In this document: piece after piece, positions 34,514 to 42,909 of the stretch
Layout of the letters: every line of letters starts with the position of its first letter
Position numbering within the stretch: the stretch's first letter is position 1
Assembly (NCBI RefSeq): GCF_000333035.1
Contig: NZ_BANU01000006.1
Coordinates: 1-64,000 of the forward strand
Length of the DNA stretch: 64,000 bases
Direction of reading: 5' to 3'
Source of the DNA: Gordonia sihwensis NBRC 108236
GTDB taxonomy: Bacteria; Actinomycetota; Actinomycetes; Mycobacteriales; Mycobacteriaceae
Program-made: the position numbers and the translations under genes
Notes under the pieces: generated by a model
The model's database searches: none
What the model saw: only the letters and a program-made list of their open reading frames with translations
What the model was told of the DNA's origin: nothing

Positions 34514-34704
34514 TGCGTCGGTGGGGCCGATTGCCTTCCGCGGGACGCTCGCAGCGGGTAGCGTCGAATCCACTCGGTTGAAACGGCAGCCGAACTCCTG
34601 CCCGGAAGGCGCACCGCGCCCGGGCGTTCACATCATCACCGCACAGCGGGCTCCGGTCACGTGTGACCACGCCTGGGTGCGGTCGGCGTTGAAGGAGCTC
34701 TGCC

Positions 34705-35463
34705 ATGACCGACGACGGGTACGACCACGTGCGGGACCTGCTCGCGCAGCGCGAAGCGCTTCCCGCGGGGGATCCCCGCAGAAAGTGCCTTCGAGACGAG
34801 GCGGTGGTGGCGAGCCTCCCGCTCGCTCAGCACATCGCGCAGAGGTTCGGCGGCCGAGGGGAGTTCCACGACGACCTCGTGCAAGTGGCACGACTGGGAC
34901 TGGTCCAGGCCGTCGACAGGTACGCGCCGTCTCGCGGGTCCGATTTTCTGTCATTCGCCGTCCCGACAGTGATGGGCGAGGTGCGCAGGCACTTCCGGGA
35001 CCGGACCGCGGTCCTTCGCACTCCTCGCAGCATCAAGGAACTGTCATCGAGGATCGGGACGGCTGAAGGACACCTGACGCACCGACTCCATCGGCTACCG
35101 ACGCGTGCCGAGCTGGCGGCCGAACTGGATGCCGACCTCGCCGACATCGACGAAGCGCGGATGGCGGCCGCCGCATCGGCTCCGGCCTCGCTCGATCAGC
35201 CGGCGGGCGCAGCCGACGACCGATCCGCGATCGACCGGATCGGCCGTCCCGACCCGGCTTACGATCTGGTCGACGTCGCGCAGTCTCTCCGGCCGGCGCT
35301 CGCGCGACTGCGGCCGCGGGAGCGCCGCATCCTCGGTCTCCGATTCTTCGAAGACCTCTCGCAGAGCGCGATCGCCCAACGCACGGGGATGTCGCAGATG
35401 CATGTCTCTCGGCTGTTGCGTCAGTCGATCGCCACCTTGCGGCAGGAGTTGACGGCGACGTGA
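34705..35463 (+). CDS. SigF/SigB-family sigma-70 factor
   Basis: This 252-residue group 3 sigma factor has region 2 (FHDDLVQVARLGLVQAVDRY, then FLSFAVPTVMGEVRRHFRD), region 3 (LPTRAELAAELDADL) and region 4 with HTH (ERRILGLRFFEDLSQSAIAQ, RTGMSQMHVSRLLRQ). This is the SigB/SigF lineage that directs general-stress regulons through GTTT / GGGTA-type promoters. No anti-sigma (RsbW/UsfX) gene is adjacent, which is unusual for the family. A promoter of the matching type precedes the iron-redox gene about 5 kb away. Confidence 0.88.
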   Translation: MTDDGYDHVRDLLAQREALPAGDPRRKCLRDEAVVASLPLAQHIAQRFGGRGEFHDDLVQVARLGLVQAVDRYAPSRGSDFLSFAVPTVMGEVRRHFRDRTAVLRTPRSIKELSSRIGTAEGHLTHRLHRLPTRAELAAELDADLADIDEARMAAAASAPASLDQPAGAADDRSAIDRIGRPDPAYDLVDVAQSLRPALARLRPRERRILGLRFFEDLSQSAIAQRTGMSQMHVSRLLRQSIATLRQELTAT

Positions 35464-35485
35464 TCGGCCCCGTGGTGCGCCGCGG

Positions 35486-35851
35486 TCAGTCGTCCGAGCC
35501 CACCGTCGCGGTGATCTCCACGGTGTTGCCGTCGGGATCGATGACCACAGCGTGCCCGGGAGTCGACGGATAGGGGGTCCGGGGCGACGAGGCGCCGAAC
35601 GCGATCAGCCGCTCGACAGCGGCGGCGACGTCCTGAGTATCGAAGGCCGACAATCGGATCCGAGACTGCGGCCGCGGCGGCATCACGCGTCGCACGATGA
35701 GCTGGACGCGCCGGCCGTCATCGACCAGTTCGGCGCGATCGGAGTCCGCGTCCCCGACGGCGAGGTGCAGCGCTTTCGACCAGAAGTCCGCCAGAGTGTC
35801 GACGTGATCGGTCAGCAGTACGCATGGTTCGTCCGAGTCCAGCGCCAGCAT
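35486..35851 (-). CDS. VOC-superfamily (glyoxalase-like) protein
   Basis: The 121-residue protein (ATG 35851 behind GAGGAGAAG) has two beta-alpha-beta-beta-beta repeats, with VLLTDHVDTLADFWSKAL at the start of the first and HAVVIDPDGNTVEI at the end of the second. Small VOC proteins include lyases, dioxygenases and antibiotic-binding proteins; the metal ligands here are not certain. It lies 44 bases after the alcohol dehydrogenase gene and probably shares its transcript. Confidence 0.82.
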   Translation of the reverse strand: MLALDSDEPCVLLTDHVDTLADFWSKALHLAVGDADSDRAELVDDGRRVQLIVRRVMPPRPQSRIRLSAFDTQDVAAAVERLIAFGASSPRTPYPSTPGHAVVIDPDGNTVEITATVGSDD

Positions 35852-35895
35852 GAGCTTCTCCTCTCGTTGTGAAACCCGCGACGGGCGGCGCGGCG

Positions 35896-37068
35896 TCAGG
35901 GTTCGAGGACGACCTTGACGTATCCGTCCGACTTCTCCTGGAACTTCCGGTACGCGTCTGCGGCGTCGTCTAGTGGCAGCCGATGCGAGGCGAAGCGGTC
36001 CACCCCGAGGGGATCGTCGTCGGTCAGCAGCGGCATGATCGCGTCGGTCCAGCGCTTCACATTGGCCTGTCCCATCCGGAGTTGCACCTGTTTGTCGAAG
36101 AGCTTGAACATCGGCATCGGGTCGATCGCACCGCCGTACACACCGGAGACGGAGACCGTTCCACCTCGCCGGACCACGTCGCACGCGGTGTGCAGCGCCG
36201 ACATCCGGTCGACGCCGAAGGCGGTGTCGATCCGCCGACCGACCGCGTCGGGGAGCAGGCCCACGGCGTGCTGCAGAGCCTTCGCGACGGGTGATCCGTG
36301 CGCTTCCATGCCCACCGCGTCGATCACGGAGTCGGTGCCCCGGCCCGACGTCAGGTCGCGCACCGCGGTGGCGACGTCGTCGTCGGCGGAGACCGTCTCG
36401 ACTCCGTTCGCGTCGGCTCGGGCGAGCCGCTCAGGCACTCTGTCGACGCCGATCACGCGGATCCCGCGGTGCGCGGCGATGCGTGCGGCCATATCGCCGA
36501 TCGGCCCCAGGCCGATCACGGTCAGCGACCCGCCGTCGGGAACGTCCGCGTACTCCACCGCCTGCCACGCTGTCGGCAGCACGTCGGAGAGGTAGCCGAA
36601 CCGGCTGTCGGGAGGTCCGTCCGGCACCTTGATATGGGTGAAGTGGGCTTGGGGCACGCGGAGATACTCCGCTTGACCGCCGGCGACCGAGCCGTACAGC
36701 TCCGAATAGCCGAACAACGCCGCGCCCGTTCCCTTTTCGCGGACCTGGGTGGTCTCGCATTGGGTGTAGAGCGATCTGTCGCACATGTAGCAACGACCGC
36801 AGGAGATCTGGAACGGGATGACGACGCGGTCACCGACTCGGAGGTCGCCGGTGTCGGCCCCCACCTCTTCCACGGTTCCCATCGCCTCGTGGCCGAGGAC
36901 GTCCCCGGCCTTCATGAACGGCGCGAGGACCTCGTACAGGTGTAGGTCCGATCCGCAGATGTTGGTCGAACTGACGCGGATCACGGCGTCGGTCGGTTCT
37001 TCGATCCGCGGGTCGGGGACGGTCTCCACCCGGACGTCGCGTCGGCCCTGCCATGTGACGGCACGCAT
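35896..37068 (-). CDS. Zinc-dependent alcohol/formaldehyde dehydrogenase
   Basis: This 390-residue MDR enzyme binds catalytic zinc through TNICGSDLHLYE (Cys) and GHEAMG (His-Glu). It has structural-zinc cysteines at CGRCYMCDRSLYTQC and a Rossmann motif VIGLGPIGDMAARIAAHRG. The long insertion and TDSVIDAVGMEAHG are characteristic of glutathione-independent formaldehyde dehydrogenase-like proteins of actinobacteria. The substrate is unknown. A GTTT-N16-GGGCAA sequence upstream (about 37114-37139) resembles a weak SigF-type promoter and would fit stress regulation. Confidence 0.88.
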   Translation of the reverse strand: MRAVTWQGRRDVRVETVPDPRIEEPTDAVIRVSSTNICGSDLHLYEVLAPFMKAGDVLGHEAMGTVEEVGADTGDLRVGDRVVIPFQISCGRCYMCDRSLYTQCETTQVREKGTGAALFGYSELYGSVAGGQAEYLRVPQAHFTHIKVPDGPPDSRFGYLSDVLPTAWQAVEYADVPDGGSLTVIGLGPIGDMAARIAAHRGIRVIGVDRVPERLARADANGVETVSADDDVATAVRDLTSGRGTDSVIDAVGMEAHGSPVAKALQHAVGLLPDAVGRRIDTAFGVDRMSALHTACDVVRRGGTVSVSGVYGGAIDPMPMFKLFDKQVQLRMGQANVKRWTDAIMPLLTDDDPLGVDRFASHRLPLDDAADAYRKFQEKSDGYVKVVLEP

Positions 37069-37148
37069 CGGGACTCCTCACTCGATAGACATGGTGTCCA
37101 CGGTGTGGTTGCCCGGGTGCGCCCGGATCTAAACGTGCGCGCGGCGGT

Positions 37149-37853
37149 TCAGGCGTGCTCCGACCGGTCGCGACGGACGTGCTCGTGCGCGCTGAGCACG
37201 ACTCGATCCAAGCTGGTTCGGGCGCGCGAGGGCATGTCGACGTCGACGAATCTCGACTCGATGGCGGCTGCGAGGGAGTACAGCTTCGTGTTCGACTCCT
37301 GCGAGCGCCAGACGAGTAAGTCGAAGGCCTGCTGGGCGTCGAGCCGGTAGACCAGCATCAGTGCGCCCTTGACCCGTTCGATCGTCGACCGCCGGCGGAC
37401 CATTTCGTCGATGTCCATGTGGGCCCGCCCGGACGGCACCACCGCGCTGCCGCCTGCCGCAGTCCCGCTGTGCGATGCCGCGACGTAGAAGCCGAACGTG
37501 CCTTGTCGCCGACCGTCCGGGTGTTGCAGTACGTCGGCGATGACGATAACCGGAATCACCGCGCCGCGGGTGTCGATGATGCGATGTTGACTGCTGAACG
37601 GCTCGCCGGCCCGCCGGACACGATCGATGAGGTCGGCCACTCGGTCTTTGTCGTCCGGGTGCTTGTGTCTGAGCAGCAGGTCGCTGGTCGGGACCACCGA
37701 CTCGGCCGACTCGTAGCCGTGCAGGCGGGCCAACTGATCCGACCACTCCCAGCGGTCGTCATCGCGGTAATACCAGAACCGTCCGAACTGGAAGGTTTGG
37801 TCGACCGCGAGCCTGGGGTCGACGGGATCGGCGACGCCGTCGTGTCCTTGCAC
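37149..37853 (-). CDS. PAS-ANTAR domain RNA-binding regulator
   Basis: The 234-residue protein has an N-terminal PAS fold (FGRFWYYRDDDRWEWSDQLA to VIVIADVLQHPDGR). A C-terminal ANTAR domain follows (IERVKGALMLVYRLDAQQAF, then LLVWRSQESNTKLYSLA). ANTAR proteins bind paired hairpins in mRNA to antiterminate transcription, here presumably under control of a PAS-bound signal. GTG 37853 is preferred since a GAGGA site precedes it; a longer frame from 38027 is Arg/Pro-rich and would cross the divergent promoter. Confidence 0.82.
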   Translation of the reverse strand: MQGHDGVADPVDPRLAVDQTFQFGRFWYYRDDDRWEWSDQLARLHGYESAESVVPTSDLLLRHKHPDDKDRVADLIDRVRRAGEPFSSQHRIIDTRGAVIPVIVIADVLQHPDGRRQGTFGFYVAASHSGTAAGGSAVVPSGRAHMDIDEMVRRRSTIERVKGALMLVYRLDAQQAFDLLVWRSQESNTKLYSLAAAIESRFVDVDMPSRARTSLDRVVLSAHEHVRRDRSEHA

Positions 37854-37963
37854 AGGAGTGTCCTCTTCGGAGTCGGTGCGGGCCGGGCCTGCACCTGTCG
37901 TCGGGCGGAGGGATTCGATCCGCCGTCGCGTCGACCGTAAGCGACTCGAGGGGTTAAAAGGCT

Positions 37964-37977
37964 CACCCCTAGGGGTG
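37964..37977. promoter_or_regulatory. 14-bp perfect palindrome in a divergent promoter
   Basis: CACCCCTAGGGGTG lies between the divergent PAS-ANTAR and LuxR-type genes, 25 bases before the start of the latter. The position suggests an operator for a dimeric regulator, possibly the adjacent LuxR-type protein. Two GGGTA hexamers (37988 and 37998) follow, recalling SigF-type -10 elements, but no matching -35 was found. Confidence 0.5.
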
Positions 37978-38001
37978 TACCGGAAATGGGTACGGTTGGG
38001 T

Positions 38002-38652
38002 ATGGATCCGATTCGAGTAGCCCTCATCGACGACTACGACGTGGTGGTGCGGGGGCTGGCGACGATGCTCCGGCGGTACTCCGACCGCGTGCGCGTACAG
38101 GCGCTCTCGACCTCGGGCGAGGTCGCCGAGGACGTCGACATCGCGCTGTACGACTCCTTCGCCAATCCGCCGGCCGACCGTTCGATGATCTCCGACCTGG
38201 TCGCGAACCATCGGGTGCGCAAGGTGGTCGTGTACGCATGGGAGGTCTCGGAGCCGGCTGTCACTGCGGCCCTCGACAACGGTGCGGCCGCGCTCGTATC
38301 CAAGAAACTCCCCGCAGGGGAACTCGTGGACGCCTTGGAGCAGATCCACGCGGCGAAACCGTCCTCGACCGTCTTCGCGAGCCGGCAGGAGACCGCGGTG
38401 AGCAGTGCGGGCGACTGGCCTGGCCGGGAGGAGGGTCTCACCCAGCGGGAGGCCGAGGTACTGGCCCTCATCACGCAGGGGCTGAGCAATGCCGACATCG
38501 CCGACAGCACCGGGTTGTCGATCAATTCGGTGAAGACCTATATCCGCACGTGCTATCGCCGCATCGGTGTCACCACGCGTGCGCAGGCCGTTCTCTGGGG
38601 TGTGCACCACGGTTTCGTGCCCGACCGGCCGCGCCGAGGTCGAGGTGCTTAG
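38002..38652 (+). CDS. LuxR-family response regulator, orphan
   Basis: The 216-residue protein has a receiver-like domain (VALIDDYDVVVRGL, Asp51 in DIALYDSFA, Lys in ALVSKKLP) and a C-terminal LuxR HTH (LTQREAEVLALITQGLSNAD, then SINSVKTYIRTCYRRIG). The phosphorylation site lacks the usual M-P-G loop after Asp51, so activation may be atypical. ATG 38002 gives a start right at the receiver. No kinase is adjacent. Its stop overlaps the convergent CDGSH gene by four bases. Confidence 0.85.
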   Translation: MDPIRVALIDDYDVVVRGLATMLRRYSDRVRVQALSTSGEVAEDVDIALYDSFANPPADRSMISDLVANHRVRKVVVYAWEVSEPAVTAALDNGAAALVSKKLPAGELVDALEQIHAAKPSSTVFASRQETAVSSAGDWPGREEGLTQREAEVLALITQGLSNADIADSTGLSINSVKTYIRTCYRRIGVTTRAQAVLWGVHHGFVPDRPRRGRGA

Positions 38653-38876
38653 TCTCCGTTTGCGGCCTCGGCGGTGCCGGTCGGCTTCCGCGGTCGCCGC
38701 CGACGATGGGAGGCGTCGCACAGCGGCGGCGTCGCGCTGAAGCCGCACGCGCAGACAGCCACCTGGAAACGGTCGCAGTGGAGCACCGATCCGTCCGGCC
38801 GCTGCACGTCGACCGGCCCCTCCACCAGAATCGGGCCTTTCGGCACCACTCGTACTCGGCGGCGTCCGTCGGTCAT
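38649..38876 (-). CDS. CDGSH-type iron-sulfur protein
   Basis: A 75-residue protein with the 2Fe-2S ligand set Cys42-x-Cys44, Cys53 and His57 in CACGFSATPPLCDASH, the CxCxxSxxxPxCDxxH signature. Such proteins transfer electrons or Fe-S clusters. It starts inside the stop of the methyltransferase gene (ATGA), so the two are translationally coupled, and the tail is Arg/Lys-rich. Its neighbours form a recurring actinobacterial group with an iron-containing redox enzyme. Confidence 0.9.
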   Translation of the reverse strand: MTDGRRRVRVVPKGPILVEGPVDVQRPDGSVLHCDRFQVAVCACGFSATPPLCDASHRRRRPRKPTGTAEAANGD

Positions 38877-39649
38877 GCCGGCTCCGCTCGTCCCGGGCGG
38901 TCCCCGGTCCGCTGCGCCCGGATGACGACGATCGCTTCGTCGTCCGACTCAGGGTCGAGGAATCCCGACTCCACGAGGGCGTCGTGACGCGACCTGACGA
39001 CGGGCCCGAACGGAATCCGTCGTTCGGACGTGACTTCGGTCCGCAGACCCGCGGCGCGCAGTGCGGCCACCGTGGCGTCGACGCCGGACAGTTCGGATTG
39101 CACGATTAACACCGTTCCACCGTCGGCGAGCAGCCCGGGCACGATGGCACACACCACGTCGAGCACGGCGCGGCCATCAGGGCCACCGTTCCACGCGTGC
39201 CGGGGCCCGACCGCCGACATCTCCGTGCCGGGCGGGGTCGGCACATAGGGCGGGTTGCACGTGATGACGTCGAAGCCGGTCTCGCTCACGTCCGCGAGAT
39301 CGGCACAGACGGTCCGTACCTCGACCCCGGCGTCCGCGGCTGACCGGCGCGTTCGGGCCACCGCATGGCGGCAGGAATCGACGGCGGTGACCTGGGCGCC
39401 GGCCAGAGCGGCGGCAACGGCGACCGCGCCTGAACCCGTGCACAGATCCAACACGCGGAGTCCTGAGAGGTCTGCCGAGGTCAGTTCGTCGACCAGCAGA
39501 GCGGTGTCCTCCTGAGGTCGATAGACGTCCTGGACACGGTGCAGCGCGGACACGTCCGACGTGATCAGGAGCGAGTCGGTGACGGCGCTTCGCACTCCGA
39601 GGGGTCGCTGCCTCGATACGGACTCAGCTCTCGACGCGGTCGTGCTCAT
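38873..39649 (-). CDS. HemK/PrmC-related class I methyltransferase
   Basis: The 258-residue enzyme has AdoMet motif VLDLCTGSGA (66-75) and catalytic CNPPYVP (NPPY 132-135), the pairing of glutamine-N5 methyltransferases (HemK2/MTQ2 type) and some N6 enzymes. It lacks the N-terminal helical domain of PrmC. ATG 39649 is supported by GGAGG at proper spacing. It is coupled to the CDGSH gene; a release-factor-like or small-protein substrate is possible but unproven. Confidence 0.82.
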   Translation of the reverse strand: MSTTASRAESVSRQRPLGVRSAVTDSLLITSDVSALHRVQDVYRPQEDTALLVDELTSADLSGLRVLDLCTGSGAVAVAAALAGAQVTAVDSCRHAVARTRRSAADAGVEVRTVCADLADVSETGFDVITCNPPYVPTPPGTEMSAVGPRHAWNGGPDGRAVLDVVCAIVPGLLADGGTVLIVQSELSGVDATVAALRAAGLRTEVTSERRIPFGPVVRSRHDALVESGFLDPESDDEAIVVIRAQRTGDRPGRAEPA

Positions 39650-39725
39650 GGACAAACCTCCGGCCATCTGGGTACGAGCACACGGGCTCGTCGGTCGAGT
39701 GAGGAGTACCCCGCCGTGCGGCCGA

Positions 39726-40223
39726 TCAACCGTCGGATGCGTCGGCCCGGGAATCGCGGCCCGCCTCGAACATCTCCTCGTAGACCTCAGCCGCCTCCGA
39801 CAGCACCTGCGGAGCGAGGCGGGCGATGACGTCGACCCGGCGGACCAGCGGCTCGTGGTCGGGCCCGCGGCCCACCACCTCGCCGGCCAGAAGCCAGGCG
39901 TAGCGGTCGGGGGCGTCGAGTTCGGCATACTTGCGAATGCGTCGCGCGATCCACGGCTTCGGGCTCCGTGTCCACCACGGTTCGGGAGTCAGCGATGCGA
40001 CCGACAACCCGGGCAACGTGAATGCCGCCTCGTAGTCGAGGCTCGGTCCGGCCTCCGCGTCCGTCGCCGGACCGTGTGAGTATCTGATGTACACCGGCTC
40101 GCGGTCGGCGATCTCGTCGACGACGTCGTCCAATGTCTCGAGCGTGCGCAGCCGGGGTGTCGGCGGCGGTTGACGGGTGAAAAGGGGAGCGGTGCTCCGT
40201 TGCGGGGTGTTCTCGTCGGCCAT
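39726..40223 (-). CDS. DUF6098-family protein
   Basis: This 165-residue protein has RLRTLETLDDVVDEIADREP and VYIRYSHGPATDAEAG near the N-terminus and WWTRSPKPWIARRIRKY in the middle, a layout matching DUF6098, a small actinobacterial family of unknown function. It is soluble with an acidic C-terminus and no metal-site signature. It is followed 76 bases on by the methyltransferase-CDGSH pair and lies divergent to the iron-redox gene. Confidence 0.75.
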   Translation of the reverse strand: MADENTPQRSTAPLFTRQPPPTPRLRTLETLDDVVDEIADREPVYIRYSHGPATDAEAGPSLDYEAAFTLPGLSVASLTPEPWWTRSPKPWIARRIRKYAELDAPDRYAWLLAGEVVGRGPDHEPLVRRVDVIARLAPQVLSEAAEVYEEMFEAGRDSRADASDG

Positions 40224-40307
40224 CGATCTCGCTCCGTCTCGCGTGTTTCGTTCAGTGCCTGATGAAGCATCGGGTACCCGACCGGGCGTCGGTCACGTCC
40301 TGCGATG

Positions 40308-40332
40308 GTTTGCTTTCGTTCAGGGAGGGTAC
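40308..40332 (+). promoter_or_regulatory. SigF-type promoter of the iron-redox gene
   Basis: GTTT at 40308-40311 and GGGTAC at 40327-40332 are separated by 15 bases, matching the actinobacterial SigF/SigB consensus GTTT-N15-17-GGGTA(T/C). They lie 35 bases before the start codon at 40367. A sigma factor of this family is encoded about 5 kb upstream. Confidence 0.6.
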
Positions 40333-40366
40333 TTCTGCCGTGGCGATGAAAGGCAGGTGATGCCCG

Positions 40367-41374
40367 ATGTCCCGACCGGGATCGATTCGGGAACGCGTGA
40401 TTGCGCGAATGCCGGAACCGCGCGGACCGATGTCCGAAGTCCTCATCGAAGCGATACGCGCGAAGGTCGACAGTCGTCCGTCCCGGATCGACGTGCCGGA
40501 CGGGCTCGATCCGTGGGGCGACGATCTGCAGCTGTCGTTGACCGTGTGCCACGAATTGCACTATCGCGGGTGGGCCGACGCCGGGAGGGATTGCGAGTGG
40601 GACCCGGCAGTCATCGACGCGCGCGTCCGTCTCGAGGACCGGTTCCTCGACGCCGTGGCGGATCGGCTGTCGCCGCTGAGCGACGAAGGCACCGCCGATG
40701 CCGAACTCGACGCGCTCGCACGGGCCGTTCCCGAGGGAGCGACGGCGCATCTGCGCCGTCACGGCACCGAAGACGAGTTCGCCGACTATTTCAAGGCGCG
40801 CTCCATCTACCACTTGAAGGAGGCCGATCCCCACGCGTGGGCGATTCCCCGGCTGCGTCGAGATGCCAAGGCGGCCTTCGTGGCGGTGGAGTTCGACGAG
40901 TACGGCGGCGGACGCGGTGAGCGTGTTCACCAGGAGCTGTACGCCGATCTGCTGTCGGCCACAGGGCTCGACCACAGTTATCTCGGCTATCTCAACGACG
41001 CTCCCGCCGTGGTGCTGGCGACCGTGAACCTCATGTCGTGTCTCGCGCTGCGAGGCTCACGCCGCGGAGCGACGGTCGGACACTTCGCCGCCACGGAGAT
41101 GACCTCGCCGGTGGGCTCGGCGTGGCTTCTCAAAGGACTCGAGCGGATCGACGCTCCGGAGGCGGCCCGGCATTTCTACCGTGAACACGTCGAGGCCGAC
41201 GCCGTGCACGAGCTCGTGATGCGTGATCAAGTCGTCGCGCCGCTCATCGCCGACGAGCCGGATCTCGCCGACGACGTCGTGTTCGGGATCCGGGCCCTCC
41301 AGGCAGTGGAGAGCAGGCTGGACGATGCCTTCGTCGATGCATGGAACGCCGGGCGTTCGCTGATGCGGTGTTGA
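40367..41374 (+). CDS. Iron-containing redox enzyme family (haem-oxygenase-like fold)
   Basis: The 335-residue helical protein matches the haem-oxygenase-like diiron/iron-containing redox family: CHELHYRGWADAG (His-Glu pair), DYFKARSIYHLKEADPHAW, FVAVEFDEYGGGRGERVH, HFAATEMTSP and HFYREHVEADAVHE supply candidate metal ligands. Members include oxidases and diiron enzymes with unknown substrates. It is divergent from DUF6098-methyltransferase-CDGSH and likely works with the CDGSH protein. A stress-sigma promoter precedes it. Confidence 0.82.
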   Translation: MSRPGSIRERVIARMPEPRGPMSEVLIEAIRAKVDSRPSRIDVPDGLDPWGDDLQLSLTVCHELHYRGWADAGRDCEWDPAVIDARVRLEDRFLDAVADRLSPLSDEGTADAELDALARAVPEGATAHLRRHGTEDEFADYFKARSIYHLKEADPHAWAIPRLRRDAKAAFVAVEFDEYGGGRGERVHQELYADLLSATGLDHSYLGYLNDAPAVVLATVNLMSCLALRGSRRGATVGHFAATEMTSPVGSAWLLKGLERIDAPEAARHFYREHVEADAVHELVMRDQVVAPLIADEPDLADDVVFGIRALQAVESRLDDAFVDAWNAGRSLMRC

Positions 41375-41919
41375 CCGGCTTCGCCGTGTCGCCAGACCGG
41401 TGGGAAAACGCGAAGAGAGGGTTCGCGCCGTCGTAAGCGTCGTGCCGGATCGCGATTGCGAACATCTCCGATACCTGACGACGTAAGCCCTTCGCTTTAG
41501 CTGGGCGCCCAGACGCTTCTCGATCGATCAGCCACTCGATCGTCTACGTGGTGACCTTATTGATCCGGAGTTCGCCGATCGCGTGATCGCGAGATGGTAA
41601 GGCTCGAGGTCTGGACAGATTGTTCCGAGACCGCGGACTCCTTCTGCTCCCGCCACTTATCTGCCAGTACGGTCACCAGGGTTCGGAGTAAGTTCTGCGA
41701 CTGCGGCATCAGAGACGGGACGGCCGGCGGATGCTGCACGCTCCGCTGCGCGTTTCGTGACCGCGTCGGTGGCCGCGCCTTCGGAGGGCCCGTCTGCCTG
41801 AACGGATCGGATCTTCCCGTCGCGGCATCGGACTTCTCAGCGCGCACGGTACTTATTCGAGGCGAGCGGCGTGACCGCGATTTGTCCGTGCTCGCCGACC
41901 TCGAGGCGCCGGCGCCCCA
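41375..41919. other. Intergenic region at the edge of decayed mobile DNA
   Basis: No convincing gene lies in these 545 bases. A 96-residue minus-strand frame (41557-41847) is Ser/Arg-rich with no ribosome-binding site and is not accepted. The base composition is uneven, and this is where chromosomal genes give way to the phage-like remnant. Confidence 0.45.
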
Positions 41920-42346
41920 TCAGGCTACCCGACGTTCGAGTTCGTCCTCGATCCACCGCTGTTCGGCTGGTGTGAGGTCGGCGACGCGGGCCTTGAGCAT
42001 CGGGATATCGGTCCAGAGCTCGTCGGCGATCTCGCCGACGTGCTGCGACCAGCAGAGGGCATCGAGGAGTTGGTCGAGGGTGACGAAACGGCGCGTGGCG
42101 ATGCGTTCGACAGCGGCTTCCTCGCGAGCGTGCAGAACCGGGTCAACGGGGATGAAGCAGCCGCGTTCGATGTGGCCCATCTCGTGGGACAGTGTCGAGC
42201 GTCGCTCGTCGCTGAGCGCACCGGCGCTGATCTCTATGCGGTTCCCGCAGCGCAGCTCTGGCCGCGCACCCCGGGCGGGAGGTTGTCGACGAACACGATT
42301 TCGAGTCCTTGATTCCGGATGCCTCCCGCCACGGGTGGTAGCGCAT
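41920..42346 (-). pseudogene. ImmA/IrrE-like metallopeptidase, frameshifted
   Basis: Protein-like sequence occurs in all three minus-strand frames in order: MRYHPWREASG (from ATG 42346), then GLEIVFVDNLPPGVRG, then RIEISAGALSDERRSTL followed by SHEMGHIERG and on to the stop at 41920. HEMGH is the zinc-binding HExxH of ImmA/IrrE peptidases, which cleave phage-type repressors. Two frameshifts (about 42310 and 42255) separate the pieces, so the gene is dead unless both are sequence errors. Intact versions sit next to a Xre repressor in prophages and conjugative elements. Confidence 0.7.
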
Positions 42347-42402
42347 GATGATCTCCTTCGCGCGGCACGGCTGGTGAGACTGTGCCGGGGTCGTAGTCGG
42401 GG

Positions 42403-42825
42403 CTAGCTGGCGCGACGGTCCTGATCGGGTAGGTCATGTCGCGTCAGCAGGTGAGGCTGGTACTGGCCGTACTCGGCGCCGGGCTGGCCGGAGTTCCATG
42501 CGGCGTTCTCGGCGTCAGCACGGTCCGCGAGAGCTTTCGCGTACGCGCGGTTCGCCGCTTCCACGGCGGCTCGGTTCCCCTGGCGGATCTGCCACCATTC
42601 CCAGCCCTTCCGGCCGAGCCACCAGCATCCGATCGCGAGGTACTTGTAGAACAGCCAGACGCCGTAGAGCATCCACCACGTCAGCAGCAAGAACCAGCGC
42701 ACCATCTGCCAGCAGAGGTAGAGCAGTCCGCCGGTTGCGCTGACCATGTCCTTGCCGAGGCCGCGGGGTACCAGCGGCATCGACCAGCCGACTGGCCCGA
42801 TCCCTCCTCCGACATAGAGCCCCAT
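42403..42825 (-). CDS. Phage-like small membrane protein
   Basis: The 140-residue product has two closely spaced hydrophobic segments (about 29-65, LLYLCWQMVRWFLLLTWWML and a Trp-rich partner) and a C-terminal charged coil (AAVEAANRAYAKALADRADA). It is very rich in Trp. Proteins of this form occur in actinobacterial prophages and integrative elements without known function. It precedes the frameshifted ImmA-like gene and presumably belonged to the same element. Confidence 0.6.
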   Translation of the reverse strand: MGLYVGGGIGPVGWSMPLVPRGLGKDMVSATGGLLYLCWQMVRWFLLLTWWMLYGVWLFYKYLAIGCWWLGRKGWEWWQIRQGNRAAVEAANRAYAKALADRADAENAAWNSGQPGAEYGQYQPHLLTRHDLPDQDRRAS

Positions 42826-42909
42826 CTTGATCCCCTTCGTGTGAGGCGCGCTGTCCTGTCGCGCACCGTGTGGCGTGGATCGTATCGGTCGTATCTGACA
42901 CTGGGTCTG

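Noticed and set aside
41557-41847. 96-codon minus-strand frame as a gene
   Set aside because: No start signal and biased composition; left as intergenic.
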